Below are positions 1 through 9,900 of a stretch of 64,000 bases of DNA, in pieces. The stretch lies in NCBI RefSeq assembly GCF_038024125.1, contig NZ_CP150662.1, positions 2,187,501 to 2,251,500 of the forward strand. The letters run 5' to 3'. A model generated the notes under the pieces. The model had not been told where the DNA came from. It did no database searches and saw only the letters and a list, made by a program, of their open reading frames with translations. Origin of the DNA: Polaribacter gangjinensis. Its GTDB lineage: Bacteria > Bacteroidota > Bacteroidia > Flavobacteriales > Flavobacteriaceae. Position 1 is the stretch's first letter. Each line of letters starts with the position of its first letter. A program made the position numbers and the translations under genes.

Positions 1-2277
1 TATGTGTTTTGTTTGCCCAAAAAGTTGTTTACAAAACCAACATCAACTGTAATTGTAAGCGAAAAAAACGAGTTGTTAGGGGCATTGATTGCAGATGATG
101 GTCAATGGCGTTTTCCGCATGAAAATAAAGTTCCTGAAAAATTTAAAACCTGTGTAGTTCAATTTGAAGATGCTTATTTTTACAAACATCCTGGCTTCAA
201 TCCAATTTCTATTTTCAAAGCAGTTTCTCAAAATATTGAAGCGGGTAAAGTTCAAAGAGGAGGAAGCACCATTACGCAACAAGTAATTCGTTTGAGTAGA
301 AATAATCAATCCAGAACGTATTTTGAAAAAATCATTGAAATCATTTTAGCAACACGTTTGGAAATCAGGCATTCTAAGGACGAAATTTTGGCTTTTTGGA
401 CATCAAATGCACCTTTTGGTGGAAATGTTGTTGGACTAAATGCGGCTTCTTGGCGCTATTTTAATAGAAAAGCAACAGAACTTTCTTGGGCAGAAGCAGC
501 CACGTTAGCAGTTTTGCCAAACGCACCCAATTTGATATATCCTGGAAAAAATAAGCAACAATTATTGCGAAAAAGAAATCGATTATTGAAAAAATTATTA
601 CTTGAAAAAAAGATTGATTCGCTCACGTATCAATTGTCAATTTTAGAGAAAATTCCTGACAAACCATATCCTTTGCCACAAATTGCACCTCATTTATTAC
701 AAAAGGTAAATCAACAAAAAAAAGGACAATTCGTTCAAACAACCATTGATAAAAATCTACAACAACAAGCCAATGATATTGTGCAACAGCATTACAATCA
801 ACTTTCTAAAAATGGCATTCACAACTTGGCAGTTTTGGTTTTAAATGTAAAAACACGAAAGGTATTGGCGTATGTTGGCAATTCTCCAACATCCAAAAAA
901 AACCAAAAAGATGTTGATGTTATTGACAAACCTAGAAGTACAGGGAGCATTTTAAAACCATTTTTATACGCAGCCATGTTAGATAATGGCGAATTATTAC
1001 CAAATGCCTTAGTTGCTGATGTTCCAACCAATTTTGGTAGTTATCATCCTGAAAATTTCGATAAAACCTATGCAGGCGCAGTCTCTGCAAAATTAGCGTT
1101 GTCAAAGTCTTTAAATGTACCAACAGTAAGCATGTTGCAGCAATTTGGTTTGGAAAAATTTCATCATTATTTACAGCAATTACAGTTAAAAGACATCAAA
1201 AAAAGTGCGAATCATTATGGATTGACATTGGCTTTAGGAGGTGCAGAAAGCAACTTATGGGATTTGTCAAAAACCTATGCTTCCATGGCTTCAACCATAA
1301 ATCATTATTCAGAAAATTCGAGTCGATATTTTACAAATGAGTTTTGCGAACCCACTTTTTATGCTGAAAAAAAAGTAGATTTCGGGACAAAAACTTCCCA
1401 AAAAACCATTTTTGATGCAGCTTCTTGCTATCTCACTTTCGAAAGTTTGAAAGAAGTAAACAGACCTGATGCTGAAGAAAATTGGGATTTTTTTGATTCC
1501 TCCAAACAAATTGCATGGAAAACAGGCACCAGTTTTGGCTTTAGAGATGCTTGGGCAATTGGCGCAACCAAAGATTTTGTAGTAGGAGTTTGGGTTGGCA
1601 ATGCTGATGGTGAAGGAAGGCCTGGTTTGGTTGGCGTACAAACTGCAGCACCCATTTTATTTGACGTTTTTGATAAACTCCCAAATTCAGCTTGGTTTGA
1701 AAAACCTTTTGATGAAATGACAGAAGTGGAAATTTGCACCAAAAGTGGTTTTAGAGCAACCCAAATTTGTGAAGAAAAAAAGTCAATTTTCATTCAAAAT
1801 AGTGGTTTAAAAACAGCACCTTGTCCATTTCATGTGCTGGTAAATTTGGACGTTTCTGAACAATATCAAGTAAATACTTCGTGTGAATCTTTTGCGAATA
1901 TCAAACAAAAATCGTGGTTTGTGTTGCCACCTTTGATGGCTTATTATTACAAAGAAAAAAATCCGTTCTACAAATCTTTGCCAGATTTTCGGAAAGATTG
2001 CATTTCTGATGAAAATAACGCTATGAAATTTTTATATCCATCAGAAAAAACCACCATTTTTTTACCCAAAGATTTTGAAGGAAAAACCAACGAATTGATT
2101 TTAAAAGTGGCACATTCTAACAAAAATGCTACACTGTTTTGGTATTTGAATAGTACTTTTTTAGGTACAACTAACGAGTTGCATCAAATGGCAATTGTAC
2201 CAAAAGTTGGATTACATACGATTTCTGTAACTGACAATTTTGGTTCAGAAATTCGGCAAACAATCATCATTAAATAG
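1..2277 (+). CDS. pbpC: Penicillin-binding protein 1C (5' end cut by window edge)
   Basis: Bifunctional class A penicillin-binding protein that polymerises and cross-links peptidoglycan on the outer face of the inner membrane. The frame is open to base 1, and the GTG at base 4 is probably internal, because the usual cytoplasmic tail and membrane anchor are missing. Counting from that GTG, the GT51 transglycosylase domain covers about residues 45-190, with the EDAYFYKHPG motif (catalytic Glu55) and GGSTITQQ at 86-93. The transpeptidase domain has SILK at 315-318 (nucleophile Ser315), SLN shortly after, and KTG at 506-508. The last 90 or so residues match the small beta-sandwich tail typical of PBP1C. 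In this phylum pbpC often follows a large alpha-2-macroglobulin gene, which would lie outside the window. Family assignment is firm; the true start is not visible. Confidence 0.93.
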   Translation, partial: YVFCLPKKLFTKPTSTVIVSEKNELLGALIADDGQWRFPHENKVPEKFKTCVVQFEDAYFYKHPGFNPISIFKAVSQNIEAGKVQRGGSTITQQVIRLSRNNQSRTYFEKIIEIILATRLEIRHSKDEILAFWTSNAPFGGNVVGLNAASWRYFNRKATELSWAEAATLAVLPNAPNLIYPGKNKQQLLRKRNRLLKKLLLEKKIDSLTYQLSILEKIPDKPYPLPQIAPHLLQKVNQQKKGQFVQTTIDKNLQQQANDIVQQHYNQLSKNGIHNLAVLVLNVKTRKVLAYVGNSPTSKKNQKDVDVIDKPRSTGSILKPFLYAAMLDNGELLPNALVADVPTNFGSYHPENFDKTYAGAVSAKLALSKSLNVPTVSMLQQFGLEKFHHYLQQLQLKDIKKSANHYGLTLALGGAESNLWDLSKTYASMASTINHYSENSSRYFTNEFCEPTFYAEKKVDFGTKTSQKTIFDAASCYLTFESLKEVNRPDAEENWDFFDSSKQIAWKTGTSFGFRDAWAIGATKDFVVGVWVGNADGEGRPGLVGVQTAAPILFDVFDKLPNSAWFEKPFDEMTEVEICTKSGFRATQICEEKKSIFIQNSGLKTAPCPFHVLVNLDVSEQYQVNTSCESFANIKQKSWFVLPPLMAYYYKEKNPFYKSLPDFRKDCISDENNAMKFLYPSEKTTIFLPKDFEGKTNELILKVAHSNKNATLFWYLNSTFLGTTNELHQMAIVPKVGLHTISVTDNFGSEIRQTIIIK

Positions 2278-2400
2278 TGAATTTATTTTATTGAAAAAGA
2301 ATTTTTTGTGTTTACAAAATCATAAAAAAGGTAAAAAAGATTTGCAACCATTTTGAAATGATTATTTTTATAACCTATTTCGTGAAGAACCTATTTTAAA

Positions 2401-3243
2401 ATGAAAATATATCCTATTGAAACAGGAAATTTTAAATTAGATGGAGGAGCCATGTTTGGCGTTGTTCCAAAATCTATTTGGCAAAAAACCAATCCTGCTG
2501 ATGCCAATAATTTGATTGAAATGAGCATGCGTTGCTTGTTAATTGAAGACGGAAATCGATTAATTTTGATTGATACTGGTTTAGGAAATAAACAATCAGA
2601 AAAGTTTTTTAGTTATTATGCTCTTTATGGAGATTTTTCTTTAGATGCTTCTTTGAAAAAATTAGGATTTCACAAAGATGATATTACCGATGTTTTTTTA
2701 ACACATTTGCATTTTGATCATTGTGGAGGTGTCATAGAAAAAGACAACAATGGGTTATTAATTCCTGCATTTAAAAATGCCAAAGTATGGTCTAATGACA
2801 AACATTGGAAATGGGCAACAGAACCAAATGCTCGTGAAAAGGCGTCATTTTTATCAGAAAATATTTTACCAATTCAAGAAAATGGACAATTGAATTTTAT
2901 CCATAGAAATGCGAAAGATCAAATGGGTTTTGATGTACTTTTTGTTGACGGACATACAGAAAAGCAAATGTTGCCAATCATTCAATATCAAGGAAAAACC
3001 ATCGTTTTTATGGCAGATTTGTTACCCACAGTTGGCCATATTCCATTACCCTATGTAATGGGTTATGACACAAGACCTTTATTGACTATCAAAGAAAAAG
3101 CGGCTTTTTTAAAACAGGCTGCTGACCATCAATTTTACCTGTTTTTAGAACATGATGCTTACAATGAATTATGTACTGTAAATCACACAGAAAAAGGCAT
3201 CAGACTAAATACAACTCACCAATTTTCAGAAATATTTAATTAA
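2401..3243 (+). CDS. MBL-fold metallo-hydrolase
   Basis: Metallo-beta-lactamase-fold hydrolase of 280 residues. The metal-binding signature HLHFDH is at residues 102-107, an upstream beta-strand ends in the Asp of LIDTG near residue 59, and later ligands are probably VDGH (about 183) and EHD (about 261). There is no signal peptide, so it should be cytoplasmic. The family includes lactonases, phosphodiesterases and glyoxalase-like thioesterases, and nothing in the sequence decides the substrate. It ends 13 bases before the subtilisin-like lipoprotein on the same strand, so the two are probably co-transcribed, though no functional link is obvious. Confidence 0.85.
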   Translation: MKIYPIETGNFKLDGGAMFGVVPKSIWQKTNPADANNLIEMSMRCLLIEDGNRLILIDTGLGNKQSEKFFSYYALYGDFSLDASLKKLGFHKDDITDVFLTHLHFDHCGGVIEKDNNGLLIPAFKNAKVWSNDKHWKWATEPNAREKASFLSENILPIQENGQLNFIHRNAKDQMGFDVLFVDGHTEKQMLPIIQYQGKTIVFMADLLPTVGHIPLPYVMGYDTRPLLTIKEKAAFLKQAADHQFYLFLEHDAYNELCTVNHTEKGIRLNTTHQFSEIFN

Positions 3244-3256
3244 GAATTTTACAGAA

Positions 3257-4972
3257 ATGAGAATCCTAAAATCACTTTTTTTAAGTGCCTTTGTTGCGCT
3301 TTTTTTAGCTAGTTGTTCATCAACTCAAAAAGTTTTGACCTTACCAAATTTTGATGCTCCTGTTAGCATCACTCCTAAAAAACAAGCGTTAACAGAAGAA
3401 GAAGAAAAGTTTTGGTCGCATGCAGATTTAATGAAAGATTCCGTTGCAGGTATGAGTTTGGCAAAAGCTTATCAATTTTTAGAAGGCAAAAAAGCAACAC
3501 CTGTTATTGTAGCAATTGCAGATTCTGGAGTAGATATAGAACACGAAGATTTAAAAGATGTATTGTGGACAAACCCTAAAGAAATCAAAGGAAATAACTT
3601 AGATGATGATAAAAATGGTTATATAGATGACATTCATGGTTGGAATTTTTTAGGAAATGCTGCAGGGAAAATCATCAATGCTGATCAATTAGAAATTACA
3701 CGATTGGTAAAAAAAGGCCGTGAGAAATTTGGCGATAAAAAAGCTGAAGACATCTCTGAAAATGACAAAGCTGCTTTTGAAGCCTATCAAAAATTAGAAG
3801 AAGAATATCGTTTAACCATCAGTCAAAAAGAATTTGAAATTCAAGATATGGAACAAACACAAAATAATTTAGAACGTTTGAAAGCTGTTTTTGAAGATGT
3901 TAGAAAATTTGCAGGTAAGGAAAAACTGAGAGTTAGTGATTTAGATAGTTTAAAACCAACGAGTTTGCTAATGATTACACAAATAGAAACTCTAAAAAAG
4001 ATTTTAGAAAATGGCGCTACAGAAGACGATTTGATAAAATATTTAAATGATGTTAAAGAGTATAAAACGGAATTAGTAAAAGCCATGAAAGGCTATGATT
4101 TAGATCTTAATGATCGTGCTAATTTAGGAGATAATTTATATGATATCAATGATAAGTTTTACGGGAATAACAATGTAATTGGTGATAAAGACTTGGAAAA
4201 TCACGGAACACATGTTGCCGGGATTGTTGCTGCATCAAGAGATAATAATAAAGGTGCAAAAGGAGTTGCGAATACTGTAAAAATTATGACAGTACGAGTT
4301 GTTCCTGATGGAGATGAACATGACAAAGATGTTGCTTTAGGTATCAGATATGCAGTTGATAATGGTGCAAAAATCATCAATACAAGTTTTGGAAAACGTT
4401 TTTCACCTAATAAAGAATGGGTTTTTGATGCCATTACCTATGCTGCAAAAAACGATGTGTTGATTGTGAATGCAGCTGGCAATGATGGAAAAGATATTGA
4501 TATTCGTGAAACATATCCAAATGATTCTAAAGATTTAAAAACCGAGTTTGCAGATAACGTGATTACGATTGGCGCAAGTAGTTTGTTTTACAATGAAGAA
4601 TTGGTTGCTGATTTTTCCAATTACGGTAAAATAAATGTAGATGTTTTTGCACCTGGAGTTGATATTTATTCAACAGTTCCAAAAAACGAATACGAACCTT
4701 TAAGTGGTACTTCTATGGCAGCACCATCAACATCAGGAGTTGCAGCTTTAATTCGATCGTATTATCCAAATTTGACTGCAAAAGAAGTAAAATATATTTT
4801 GATGAATTCAGGTGTAAAAATTGATTTTAAAGTCATCAAACCAGGTTCTCAAACTGAAGAAAATCCAGCAGGAGATTTGGTTCCTTTTGCAGATTTATCA
4901 GTTTCAGGGCGTTTGGTAAATGCGTATAACGCGTTGCAATTGGCTGATTATTTATCAAGAAAAAAACAGTAG
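3257..4972 (+). CDS. Subtilisin-like (S8) serine protease, lipoprotein
   Basis: S8 serine endopeptidase of 571 residues, probably lipid-anchored in the cell envelope: a hydrophobic signal ends in LASC with Cys20 as the lipidation site. The catalytic triad is visible as Asp89 (IADSG), His316 (NHGTH) and Ser486 (GTSMAAP). The spacing between Asp and His is unusual: about 227 residues, against roughly 30 in subtilisin. The insert is charged and rich in Glu/Lys, with coiled-coil character at about 165-230. The protein ends shortly after the catalytic domain and has no T9SS tail. It is 13 bases downstream of the MBL-fold gene. The protease call is firm; its substrate is unknown. Confidence 0.92.
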   Translation: MRILKSLFLSAFVALFLASCSSTQKVLTLPNFDAPVSITPKKQALTEEEEKFWSHADLMKDSVAGMSLAKAYQFLEGKKATPVIVAIADSGVDIEHEDLKDVLWTNPKEIKGNNLDDDKNGYIDDIHGWNFLGNAAGKIINADQLEITRLVKKGREKFGDKKAEDISENDKAAFEAYQKLEEEYRLTISQKEFEIQDMEQTQNNLERLKAVFEDVRKFAGKEKLRVSDLDSLKPTSLLMITQIETLKKILENGATEDDLIKYLNDVKEYKTELVKAMKGYDLDLNDRANLGDNLYDINDKFYGNNNVIGDKDLENHGTHVAGIVAASRDNNKGAKGVANTVKIMTVRVVPDGDEHDKDVALGIRYAVDNGAKIINTSFGKRFSPNKEWVFDAITYAAKNDVLIVNAAGNDGKDIDIRETYPNDSKDLKTEFADNVITIGASSLFYNEELVADFSNYGKINVDVFAPGVDIYSTVPKNEYEPLSGTSMAAPSTSGVAALIRSYYPNLTAKEVKYILMNSGVKIDFKVIKPGSQTEENPAGDLVPFADLSVSGRLVNAYNALQLADYLSRKKQ

Positions 4973-4975
4973 TCT

Positions 4976-5038
4976 AAACGCAAAGTTTACGCAAAGAGCG
5001 CAAAGAAACTTTGCTTACTTAGCGAACTTTGCGTTTAA
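4976..5038. repeat. CGCAAAG-rich inverted repeat element
   Basis: Twelve-base perfect arms at 4976-4987 and 5025-5036 enclose more copies of the same word. CGCAAAG occurs at 4979, 4990 and 4999, and its complement at 5009 and 5027. An inner hairpin (5000-5005 with 5009-5014, loop AAA) nests within the outer one. It fills almost the whole gap between the S8 protease and the M1 peptidase. It could act as a terminator or mRNA stabiliser, but it looks more like a small dispersed palindromic element. Confidence 0.7.
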
Positions 5039-5068
5039 ATTTTTTAAATATAATTTTAATATCAAACC

Positions 5069-6913
5069 ATGAAAAAAACACTTTTTATATCACTTTCAAT
5101 GCTTGTGATGATTGCTTGTGCACAAACTAAAGAAACGACTTACAAACAAAAAAAGTCGAAAAATCAATATTATTGGCAGCAACATGCGGATTATACTATG
5201 GATATTGATATGGATGTAAATAACTATCAATACAAAGGAATTCAGAAGCTAGTTTATACCAATAATTCTCCTGATGAATTAAACAAAGTTTTTTATCATT
5301 TGTATTTTAATGCATTTCAGCCAGGTTCGCAAATGGATATTCGTTCTTTAACGATCAAAGATCCAGATCAAAGAGTTGGAGACAGAATTAGTAAATTAAA
5401 ACCTAATGAAATTGGCTACATCAAGGTAAATTCATTGAAACAAAATGGCGCTGCTGTAAGTTATGAAACTGTTGGAACCATCTTAGAAGTTACGTTAAAC
5501 AAGCCTATCAAATCTGGTGAAACTGTAACTTTTGATATGCTTTTTGAAGCACAAGTTCCTGTTCAAATTCGTAGATCAGGTAGAAATAGTGCAGAAAATG
5601 TAGCATTGTCTATGGCACAATGGTATCCAAAAATGGCAGAATATGATTTTGAAGGATGGCATACACCTCCATATATTGCTAGAGAATTTCATGGAGTTTG
5701 GGGAAATTTTGATGTAACCATTCATATAGATAAAAATTACACCATTGGTGGCACAGGCTATTTACAAAATCCGCAAGAAGTCGGTCACGGTTATGAAGAC
5801 AAATCAAAGGCTTTGAAATTGCCAAAAGGCGATAAATTGACTTGGAAATTTAAAGCGCCAAGAGTACACGATTTTATGTGGGCTGCAGATCCTGAGTATA
5901 TTCACGATACTTATAAAATGGAAAATGGCATTGATTTGCACTTTTTCTACAAGAAAACCTTAGAAGAAAAATTCTTAAAAAACTGGAAAGAATTGCAACC
6001 AAAAACAGCTGAATTAATGACCTATTTTAGTACCAATGTTGGGCAATATCCATACAAACAATATTCTGTAATTCAAGGTGGAGATGGAGGAATGGAATAT
6101 GCCATGTCAACATTAGTAACTGGTCAGCGTAACTTTGGAAGTTTATTTGGCGTAACAGCTCACGAAATGGCACATACTTGGTTTCAGTTTTTGTTAGCAA
6201 CTAACGAAAGTTTACATCCTTGGATGGATGAAGGTTTTACATCTTACATTTCAAACAAAGCAGAGAACGAGATTTTAAAAGAAGGAAAAGAAAATCCGCA
6301 TTCAGGTTCTTACAGAGGTTATAGAGGAATAGTAGCAAGAGGTTATGAAGAATCTCTTTCTACACATTCTGATAGATATGAAACAAATTGGGCATATGGA
6401 ACTGCGAGTTACTCTAAAGGAAACATATTTTTGTCGCAATTAGAATATGTAATTGGAGCTGAAAATGTAGCAAATGGAATTAAAAAATACTTTGCAGATT
6501 TCAGTTTTAAACATCCAACACCAAATGATATCAAACGTTCCATGGAAAAAGTTTCTGGAATACATTTAGATTGGTATTTAAATGAATGGACACAAACAAC
6601 TCACACTATTGATTATGGCGTAAAATCGGTAGATGGTTCTATAATAACATTAGAAAGAATTGGTCAAATGCCAATGCCAATTGATATTGAAGTTGTTTAT
6701 ACAGATGGTAGCAAACAAGAATTCAACATTCCAATAGAAATGATGAGAGGTTCAAAACCAACATCAGCCACAGTTTTAAAAGATTGGGCTTGGGCAAATC
6801 CAATTTATACATTAGATGTAAAAAAACCTGTAAAATCGGTAATGATTGATAAAAGTGGTTTGATGGCAGATGTAAATCTGGACAACAATACCAATTTGAA
6901 AAAAACGAGATAA
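5069..6913 (+). CDS. M1 family metallopeptidase (aminopeptidase N-like), lipoprotein
   Basis: Zinc metallopeptidase of the gluzincin M1 family, 614 residues. HEMAH at residues 365-369 and Glu388 in MDEGFTSY form the HExxH-18x-E zinc site. GGMEYAMSTL, about 20 residues upstream of HEMAH, is the GxMEN-like substrate-binding strand of M1 enzymes. The N-terminus is a signal sequence ending in MIAC, a plausible lipobox with Cys17, so it is probably envelope-anchored. A beta-sandwich N-domain covers about residues 40-270. It is probably an exported aminopeptidase taking part in peptide scavenging. The palindromic repeat at 4976-5038 separates it from the upstream protease, and a strong hairpin terminator follows. 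Confidence 0.92.
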   Translation: MKKTLFISLSMLVMIACAQTKETTYKQKKSKNQYYWQQHADYTMDIDMDVNNYQYKGIQKLVYTNNSPDELNKVFYHLYFNAFQPGSQMDIRSLTIKDPDQRVGDRISKLKPNEIGYIKVNSLKQNGAAVSYETVGTILEVTLNKPIKSGETVTFDMLFEAQVPVQIRRSGRNSAENVALSMAQWYPKMAEYDFEGWHTPPYIAREFHGVWGNFDVTIHIDKNYTIGGTGYLQNPQEVGHGYEDKSKALKLPKGDKLTWKFKAPRVHDFMWAADPEYIHDTYKMENGIDLHFFYKKTLEEKFLKNWKELQPKTAELMTYFSTNVGQYPYKQYSVIQGGDGGMEYAMSTLVTGQRNFGSLFGVTAHEMAHTWFQFLLATNESLHPWMDEGFTSYISNKAENEILKEGKENPHSGSYRGYRGIVARGYEESLSTHSDRYETNWAYGTASYSKGNIFLSQLEYVIGAENVANGIKKYFADFSFKHPTPNDIKRSMEKVSGIHLDWYLNEWTQTTHTIDYGVKSVDGSIITLERIGQMPMPIDIEVVYTDGSKQEFNIPIEMMRGSKPTSATVLKDWAWANPIYTLDVKKPVKSVMIDKSGLMADVNLDNNTNLKKTR

Positions 6914-6929
6914 AGTATTTTATTCATAA

Positions 6930-6963
6930 CTAAAAAAGCGAAGTTTTTACTTCGCTTTTTTAG
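6930..6963. terminator. Bidirectional rho-independent terminator
   Basis: A 15-base stem (6930-6944 paired with 6949-6963) closes on a TTTT loop. T-runs flank it in both directions. It lies between convergent genes, the M1 peptidase (plus) and the metallophosphoesterase fusion (minus), and can serve both. Confidence 0.9.
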
Positions 6964-6978
6964 TTGAATTATTCTTTT

Positions 6979-9900
6979 TTAAAAATCAAAACCAATACTA
7001 AAGTTAAATCGCGAACCATCAGCTCCATAAAATAATCCTACACTTCCCAAAAATAAATCAGCTGCATTGAAAAAAAGACCTCCACCTGTTGAGGTATGTA
7101 ATTTTGAATCGGAATTAGGAATTACTGTTAATAAATTTGGAGTACCCCAAACCATTCCATAATCAAAACCTCCATAAAAACCAATGTTTAATGGCAATAA
7201 ATTTGTTTTGTATTTGCGCACATTCCAACGAATATCTGTTGAATGGTAAAACGAATTTTTACCATTAAAACGCTCGTTTCTAAAAGCACGTAAACCTTCA
7301 TTCGCACCAATATTTGCAGCTTGATAAAACTCGAAATTTTTACCAAAAATAAAATGTCCTTTTACTTTTGATGCTAAAACCAAACTTCCATTTGGATTTA
7401 TTTTGTGTGTAATTGACAATGAAGTATTGTTGTAAAAAAAGTTTCTTTGGGTATTTACATTGGTTGTAAATCCGTTTTTAGTTTCAAATTCCATTCCTAA
7501 AGTAGTAAAAGCTTTATTATCTGAATGCGAATAAAGATAACTTGCCTCGACATTTACAAATTCTTGATCTGAAAAAATGCTGTTTGATGCTGCAAATTGG
7601 GTTTCTAAAAATCTACCTGGTGTTCTTTCTACTTCAAATCGCTGAAATTGTGCTCCAATTTTAAATTCAGCGCCTAAATATCCACGCCATTTTAAAAAAG
7701 TCCCTGCTATGAATTGTTCAATTCGAACTCTATTAAAATCATTGTTCTCTTCGTCTTTTTTTGCCTCAGGATTTGAAGAATTGTTGCCAAATCCGAAGAA
7801 ATTTCTTGCAAAATTCGGACTTGTAAATCTCCCTAAAACACCCAAATTCCAATTGCCAAAAACATTGGCAAATTCACCCTCATAATTCAATTCATACCCT
7901 TGTGTAGCAAAATAATAGTAACCAGAAATTATATGACGTTTAGAAAACGGATTGCGAACCAAACCATTTTCTAAAAAAGTATTTTTAACACCAATTTTGA
8001 TGCCATCATCAGGATTGAAACCCAAACTTGGAGAAACCAAATTAGCCGTATTTTTGAGTTTTGTAAAATCGTAATTATTGATGTCGTAATCATCTGTAAG
8101 TTTTCTGCTAATTTTCTCAGTTATAAAGGTGTTTTTGGTTGATTTATAATCAAAAACTTTGATATTTTTTTCTGATTTTAAATCGTATAAATCATTGCTT
8201 AATCCACCAATAATTTTGATTTTAATATTACCATTTCCATTAAAACCTTTTGATGTAAAGCGATCAGCATCATCCAAACCAAACAACCAAATTTCTTTGG
8301 TAATGTCGCTATTGTAGGTTCTTTGATGAATAATTGCGCCTTTTTCTCCGTCTTTAATGTTGTAAACGGTTATTTTGGTTTCTCCATTTGAAAAGCGTTC
8401 AATTTCAAACCAATCATCCTTATTTGTTCCTGTAATTACTTGAAATTCATTGAGATATTTAAAATAGTTGTCTGATATTTTTTGCAAGTTTTTTCTTCTT
8501 CCTTGTAATTTTTGTTTGATTTCAGCAATCGTTTCACCTTGAACTTCTTTAGGAAATTTTTTAAAAGCTTCATCAATAACTTCATCTGTAATTTGAGTTT
8601 GAATTCGCGCAACTTGTGTATCCCATACTTTTTTATTGGATTGATTGATTAGCGCCATATCCAATGGATACGCGGAATAATTAAACCATTTTGGGTTTTT
8701 CAATGCTTCATCATATGAACGCATTCCTTTTATAGCTGGCAAAGTATTTGTTAAAAAATTTAGTAAAAACCCATCTCCAAAAACCGAAAAAGCCTGATCA
8801 CGATCTCTTGGTACAGGTTTGTAAATTACTTTTTTACCTTCTTCAAATGCAGCCCATCTCCATTGATCTTGATGTCTATCCCAATCACCAATCAACATAT
8901 CAAAAAGCCGCGCTCGAATGTAGGTTTCTTCATCTATACCATATTTTTTATCTTTTACTAAATTCGTCCGTAAATCGTCAGTGCTTATCAATTCATTTGA
9001 AAATCCGAAGTTTTTTTTATCTCCATGACCTTCATCCGTGCGCTCTTCAATCATGTACAATTCATCTCCAAAATCTTCATTAAATTCACCTAAAGTTTGT
9101 TGTTTTGGCACAAAATATAAAACGGGTTTTGTGTGATAAATGTCAATAGCTTCTGCTAATTTATCAATCGTAAATGGCGCATAGGGATGAGATCCTGTAA
9201 AAATATCCATCAGTAAACTTTCTGTCAATGTTTTATCTAATTGACCATCAACATATTGGTCTTTAAAAATTACAGCTTGTAAATATTGCACTGCATTTTT
9301 TCGCAAAGCGCGCATTACATATTCTCTTCCTTTAACATCTTTTAGTCGCAAAGATTTTGACTGATGACCTCCACCTTTTCTAATCGGCGTAAGTCCCCCA
9401 TACAAAGTATCTAAAGAAACTAAAGGAGCTAAAACTTTGGTGCCGAAATATTTACGATATCTTTCACCCCATAAAAATTTATGGAAATTGGTTTTTATAA
9501 TTTCTTCATTTGAATAAACAGAAGTAGCTTTTCCAGTCAAATTCGTGTTTTGGAAAGATTTGAAAATCAGTTTTTTATCAGCTTCAAAAACAGTGGTTTC
9601 AAACACTATTTTTTCATCTTTCACTGTATAAAAATGCACTTTTGAGGATCCATCTTCATACACATCCAATCTTGCAAAACCATTTTCTCCGTATGAAAAA
9701 ACACTCCCATTTGTGTGTTTTACAGAAGAAGTTTTAGAGCCAGATCCACTTACAATTTGAGGAACATTATCTCTAACAATGTACTGTAAACTGTGTTCAT
9801 GACCTGAAACAAAGAGAACTTTCTCGTTTTCTTGTGCAAGTGTAATGATGCGTTTTCGTAGTTCGTTATACTTTGTGTTTTGTTGGTCTGCATTGCTAAT

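Noticed and set aside
1309..1793. Minus-strand open frames of 110-121 codons inside pbpC
   Set aside because: They lie entirely within a well-supported plus-strand gene and show no recognisable domain; they are shadows of AT-rich coding sequence.
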